A stretch of DNA of 64,000 bases from Halorubrum sp. GN11_10-6_MGM. Its GTDB lineage: Archaea > Halobacteriota > Halobacteria > Halobacteriales > Haloferacaceae. The notes beneath the pieces are model-generated. The model saw only the letters and a program-made list of their open reading frames with translations. It was not told the origin of the DNA and ran no database searches. The number at the start of each line of letters is the position of its first letter. Position 1 is the stretch's first letter. The stretch spans positions 124,001-188,000 of the forward strand of contig NZ_SGUC01000002.1 in the NCBI RefSeq assembly GCF_005435165.1. The letters are read 5' to 3'. Of this stretch, positions 60,862 to 64,000 are shown piece by piece. The translations under genes and the position numbers were made by a program.

Positions 60862-62665
60862 GCGGGACGCGGAACGCGGCCGGTCGCCCGCCGGAGCGCC
60901 GGCCGAAGGCGAGGAGCGCGTCCGTCGGCTCGATCAGGGGACGGTCGACCGGATCGCGGCCGGCGAGGTGGTCACCAGACCAGCCCGCGTCGTCGGCGAA
61001 CTCGTCGACAACGCGCTCGACGCCGGCGCCTCTCGGATCGAGGTCGCCGTCGACGGCGACGGGACGGACCGGATCCGCGTCGCGGACGACGGCCGTGGGA
61101 TGAGTCGCCGGGATGCGGCCCGCGCCGTCGAGCGCCACGCGACGAGCAAGCTGGCGCCCGACGGCGACCCGGTCGGGGTCGCCTCGCTCGGCTTCCGCGG
61201 CGAGGCGCTCGCGGCGATCGCCGAGGCCGCCCGGCTCGAACTCGTGACGAGCCCCGGAGACGGGGTCGGCACGCGCGTCGTCGTCGACGGGACCGCGGGA
61301 GACGCGGCGCGCGGAGCGCAGTCCGGCGACGGGCGGAACGCCACCGTCGAGCCCGCGGGCCGCGCCCGCGGAACGACGGTCGTCGTCGAGGACCTGTTCG
61401 CGACGCGACCGGCCCGGCGGGAGTCGCTCGCGGGGGCGAACGCGGAGTTCGCGCGGATCTCCTCGCTCGTCGCCGACTACGCGCTGGCGAACCCGTCGGT
61501 CGCGTTCTCGCTCGAACACGACGGGTCGACGACGCTGTCGACGCCCGGCACCGACCGCACGGACGCCCTCCTCGGCGTGTACGACCGCGAGGCCGCGAGC
61601 CGGTCGACGACCCTCGACGCGAGCGTCGACGTGGTCGCGAGTGGATCGCGCGACGCGGGACGCGCCGACCGCGGCGCGGACTCCGTCGAGGTCGGCGTCT
61701 CGGGCGCGCTGGCGTACCCGTCGATCACCCGGTCCACCCGCGACCACGTCCGCGTCTCCGTGAACGGTCGGCCGGTCCGAAACGACCGGCTCGCGGCCGC
61801 GGTGCGCGACGGGTACGGCCGCCTCCTGCCGGACGGCCGCGAGCCGGTCGCCGCGGTCGACGTGTCGCTACCGCCCGCCCGCGTCGACCCGAACGTTCAC
61901 CCGGCGAAGCGGGAGGTGGGGCTCCGCGACGCCGACGCGGTCGCCGACGCGGTCGCGTCGGTCGTCGAGGACGCCCTCACGGGCGCGGACCTCCGGCGCG
62001 CCGCGGACGTCGCCACCGACCTCGCCGACGCGCTCGACCCGGTCGGCGAGGGCGACGGGTCGCGCGCCGGGGCGTTCGACGACGCCGAACCGATCGGCGT
62101 CTTCCGCGACCTCTACGTCCTCGTCGAGGCCGGCGGCGAACTGCTCGTGGTCGACGGGCACGCCGCCCACGAGCGGGTGAACTACGAGCGGCTGGCGCGG
62201 GCGTTCGACGGCGACCCGGTCCCCACCGCGGCGCTCGACCCGCCGGCGACGGTCTCGCTGTCGACCGACGAGGCCGCGGCCGCGAGGGCGCACGCGGACG
62301 ACCTCGCCGCGCTCGGCTTCGAGACCGAGGCGTTCGGCGGCGGCACGCGTCGGCTGCGAACCGTCCCCGCGCCGTTCGGTCGGACTGCGGACGCGGACGC
62401 GTTCCGCGACGCGCTCGGCGCGCTCTCGGCGGTCGAAGGGGGTCGCGGCGCCTCGCGGGACGCCCGCGACGACCTGCTTGCGGATCTGGCGTGTCACCCC
62501 TCGCTGAAGCGCGGCGACTTCGCCGACCTCGACGACGGCGACCTCCGCGATCTGCTCGACCGCCTCGGCGAGTGCGACCGTCCGTACGCCTGCCCGCACG
62601 GTCGGCCGACCGTCCTCGCGGTCGACGAGGAGACGTTCGCGGCCGGGTTCGGCCGCGACCGCTGA
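60851..62665 (+). CDS. mutL: DNA mismatch repair protein MutL
   Basis: This 604-residue protein has the GHKL ATPase motifs [20 protein letters not shown] and GFRGEAL. The C-terminal part carries [12 protein letters not shown] near residue 435, close to the endonuclease motif DQHA-x2-E-x4-E, and ACPHGRPT near 580, the other nicking-site motif. It is therefore probably an active nicking MutL rather than the MutH-dependent type, although Gln in the motif is Gly here. It is coupled to mutS. Confidence 0.95.
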   Translation: MTGERDAERGRSPAGAPAEGEERVRRLDQGTVDRIAAGEVVTRPARVVGELVDNALDAGASRIEVAVDGDGTDRIRVADDGRGMSRRDAARAVERHATSKLAPDGDPVGVASLGFRGEALAAIAEAARLELVTSPGDGVGTRVVVDGTAGDAARGAQSGDGRNATVEPAGRARGTTVVVEDLFATRPARRESLAGANAEFARISSLVADYALANPSVAFSLEHDGSTTLSTPGTDRTDALLGVYDREAASRSTTLDASVDVVASGSRDAGRADRGADSVEVGVSGALAYPSITRSTRDHVRVSVNGRPVRNDRLAAAVRDGYGRLLPDGREPVAAVDVSLPPARVDPNVHPAKREVGLRDADAVADAVASVVEDALTGADLRRAADVATDLADALDPVGEGDGSRAGAFDDAEPIGVFRDLYVLVEAGGELLVVDGHAAHERVNYERLARAFDGDPVPTAALDPPATVSLSTDEAAAARAHADDLAALGFETEAFGGGTRRLRTVPAPFGRTADADAFRDALGALSAVEGGRGASRDARDDLLADLACHPSLKRGDFADLDDGDLRDLLDRLGECDRPYACPHGRPTVLAVDEETFAAGFGRDR

Positions 62666-62720
62666 ATCTGGGAGGGTACCGACCGGTATCTATTAACACG
62701 ATGGGCCCGGGGGTATTCGC

Positions 62721-63242
62721 ATGGGAGAGCGGACCGAAGTGACGCGGGGGTCGCTGCCGGTGGAGCGGTCCGCCGGCCGATTCTCCGGACCGGACGGGCT
62801 CCGCGACGTCGTCGAGCGGCTGCTCGCGTGGCTTCGGAACCGCCGCGAAGCGGCCTTGGAGAGCGTTTCGACGGCGACGACGATGCGGAACGTCGTCGAC
62901 GCCGACGCGCTCGCCGACGAGACGCCGGAGAAGTGGAGCGTGGTTCACGACGTGGTCACCTACGGGTCGAGCCCGCTCACCGACGTGCTCGTCTTCCGTC
63001 ACGGGCCGAGCCGGCAGGATCTGGTGATGCTGCCGGAACGGAACACCAGGCCGGAAGGCGAGATCAGCTTCTACCACGCCGACCGCACGCGCGGGGCCCG
63101 CCACCTGCTGTCGATCGGCGCGGACTCGCTCACGGCGGCGCTCAGCTACGTGTTAGAGCGAATCGAGCGCTTCGAACGGCTGTTCACCGGTCGAGGGTCG
63201 CAGCTTCCGAGCGGCTACACCGGCCCGTCGGAAGACCTGTAA
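62721..63242 (+). CDS. hypothetical haloarchaeal protein
   Basis: This 173-residue protein is soluble. It contains LRDVVERLLAWLRNRREAALESVS (helical) and a probable mixed domain with SSPLTDVLVFRHGPSRQDLVMLP and a closing helix ALSYVLERIERFERLF. A TATA-like tattaac (62691-62697) lies some 25 bp before the ATG, predicting a leaderless transcript separate from mutL. No motif or family is recognised. Confidence 0.7.
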   Translation: MGERTEVTRGSLPVERSAGRFSGPDGLRDVVERLLAWLRNRREAALESVSTATTMRNVVDADALADETPEKWSVVHDVVTYGSSPLTDVLVFRHGPSRQDLVMLPERNTRPEGEISFYHADRTRGARHLLSIGADSLTAALSYVLERIERFERLFTGRGSQLPSGYTGPSEDL

Positions 63243-63274
63243 GCGAACCCGCGGAGCGCGGCGCCGCCCGCTTT

Positions 63275-64000
63275 TCAGACCGACTTGTCAACCGGACGGC
63301 CGTCGCCGTCGATCCGCTCGACGCTCTCGCCGTCGTCCGTCTCGGGCGGGTACGAGACGGTCCGCTGCGGGTACGGGATCGAGATACCCGCGTCGGCGAA
63401 CCGCTCTTGGATCCGCTCGACCGCGATCGCCTTCGAGCGCCACCGCGCCTGCGGGGTCGGCGGGTCGATCCAGTACCGGAGGTCGAGCAGGATCGCCGAG
63501 TCGCCGAACCCGGAGGGGATCGCGTACGGCTGGGGGTTGTTCGCGATTGTGTCGATCCCGTCCAGCACGTCCTCGGCGATCTCGGCCGCCTCGTCGGGGT
63601 CGTCGTCGTAGCCGATCCCGACCTCCATGTGGATCCGGAGGCGGCCCTCGCGGCTCCGATTTGTGATCGCCTGGTTGGCGACGAGGTCGTTCGGCACCAC
63701 CACGTACTCCCCGTCGAAGTTGCGCATGTGGGTGTTCATGATCGTGATGTCGGTGACGAACCCCTCCTCGTCACCGATCTCCACCCAGTCGCCGATCTCG
63801 AACGGGCGCGCGAACATCAGGACGAAGCCGGCGATGAGCGACCCCAGCGTCTGTCTGGCCGCCATCCCGAGGACGATCCCGAGGAAGCCGGCGCCGACGA
63901 GGAGACCGCCGAGGTTCACGCCCCAGATTCCGAGGACCGTTATCGCGGCGAGCACGAGCAGTCCGACCTGCGCGAGTCGGGTGAGCAGCTGCTCCTGGTG
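63275..64000 (-). CDS. MscS-type mechanosensitive channel (start outside window)
   Basis: The frame runs out of the window at 64000, so the N-terminal part is missing. The 241 visible residues contain the pore-lining helix GFLGIVLGMAARQTLGSLIAGFVLM and the beta domain with GDWVEIGDEEGFVTDITIMNTHMRNFDGEYVVVPND. The C-terminal domain ends near RTVSYPPE. These channels open when membrane tension rises, which protects against osmotic down-shock. The family call is secure from the pore helix and beta domain. Confidence 0.93.
   Translation of the reverse strand, partial: HQEQLLTRLAQVGLLVLAAITVLGIWGVNLGGLLVGAGFLGIVLGMAARQTLGSLIAGFVLMFARPFEIGDWVEIGDEEGFVTDITIMNTHMRNFDGEYVVVPNDLVANQAITNRSREGRLRIHMEVGIGYDDDPDEAAEIAEDVLDGIDTIANNPQPYAIPSGFGDSAILLDLRYWIDPPTPQARWRSKAIAVERIQERFADAGISIPYPQRTVSYPPETDDGESVERIDGDGRPVDKSV

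Overview
The window looks like chromosome from a haloarchaeon, most likely Halorubrum or a close relative. GC content is high (roughly two thirds), predicted proteins are acidic, many starts are leaderless with a TATA element about 25-30 bp upstream, exported proteins use Tat and Tat-lipobox signals, and several families are typical of haloarchaea (SAMP-type ubiquitin-like protein, deoxyhypusine synthase, CARDB surface protein, DUF2270/DUF4013/DUF5518 membrane proteins, CGCGG peptide). The genus is my inference from general resemblance.

Layout. 0-8 kb: end of a Bat-type HTH regulator, small proteins, an M28 aminopeptidase, membrane proteins, a HerA-like ATPase, a universal stress protein and ribosomal protein L11. 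8-10.5 kb: a TetR-regulated MFS exporter with a perfect operator, and a cold-shock protein. 10.8-14.4 kb: succinate dehydrogenase sdhCDBA. 14.6-21 kb: small HTH protein, uracil-DNA glycosylase-like protein, a K+ channel plus two RCK-type membrane proteins, SAMP, deoxyhypusine synthase. 21.4-28.9 kb: LLM flavin oxidoreductase, lsm-rpl37e, two unknown lipoproteins, RNase J with a polyprenyl synthase, and an EamA transporter. 28.9-37.4 kb: DUF4350/SppA pair, peroxiredoxin, histidine kinase, CGCGG RiPP precursor, DUF2249 protein, methionine aminopeptidase and HIT protein. 37.8-43 kb: tungstate transporter tupABC, divergent TOBE regulator, trpS. 43.5-52.9 kb: DUF5518 protein, second HerA-like ATPase, acetamidase family protein, HTH regulator, proteasome alpha, and a CARDB/ABC exporter operon. 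53-64 kb: small exported and membrane proteins, an intact IS6-family insertion sequence, pdxS, mobA, J-domain protein, mutS-mutL, an unknown protein and the start-truncated end of an MscS channel.

The most unusual signal is a dispersed intergenic repeat present six times (about 8.1, 21.2, 37.6, 43.3, 53.1 and 55.2 kb). Each copy begins with a TATA-like element at nearly fixed distance from a nested hairpin, carries a nearly invariant 20-nt core, has three helices whose arms vary in a compensating way between copies, and ends in a tail with another TTTATAA. This looks like a structured RNA family or a TATA-bounded mobile element, not protein-coding sequence. Four of six copies lie between convergent genes. 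One copy is split by the IS6-family element with a perfect 8-bp target duplication, so its empty site can be reconstructed.

Other points of interest are an orphan CGCGG-type RiPP precursor with no maturase nearby, a 90-nt AT-rich patch (about 36% GC) inside the second HerA-like gene, and several promoter-embedded palindromes (TetR, sdh, tup, rnj). No tRNA, rRNA, CRISPR array or replication origin was seen.
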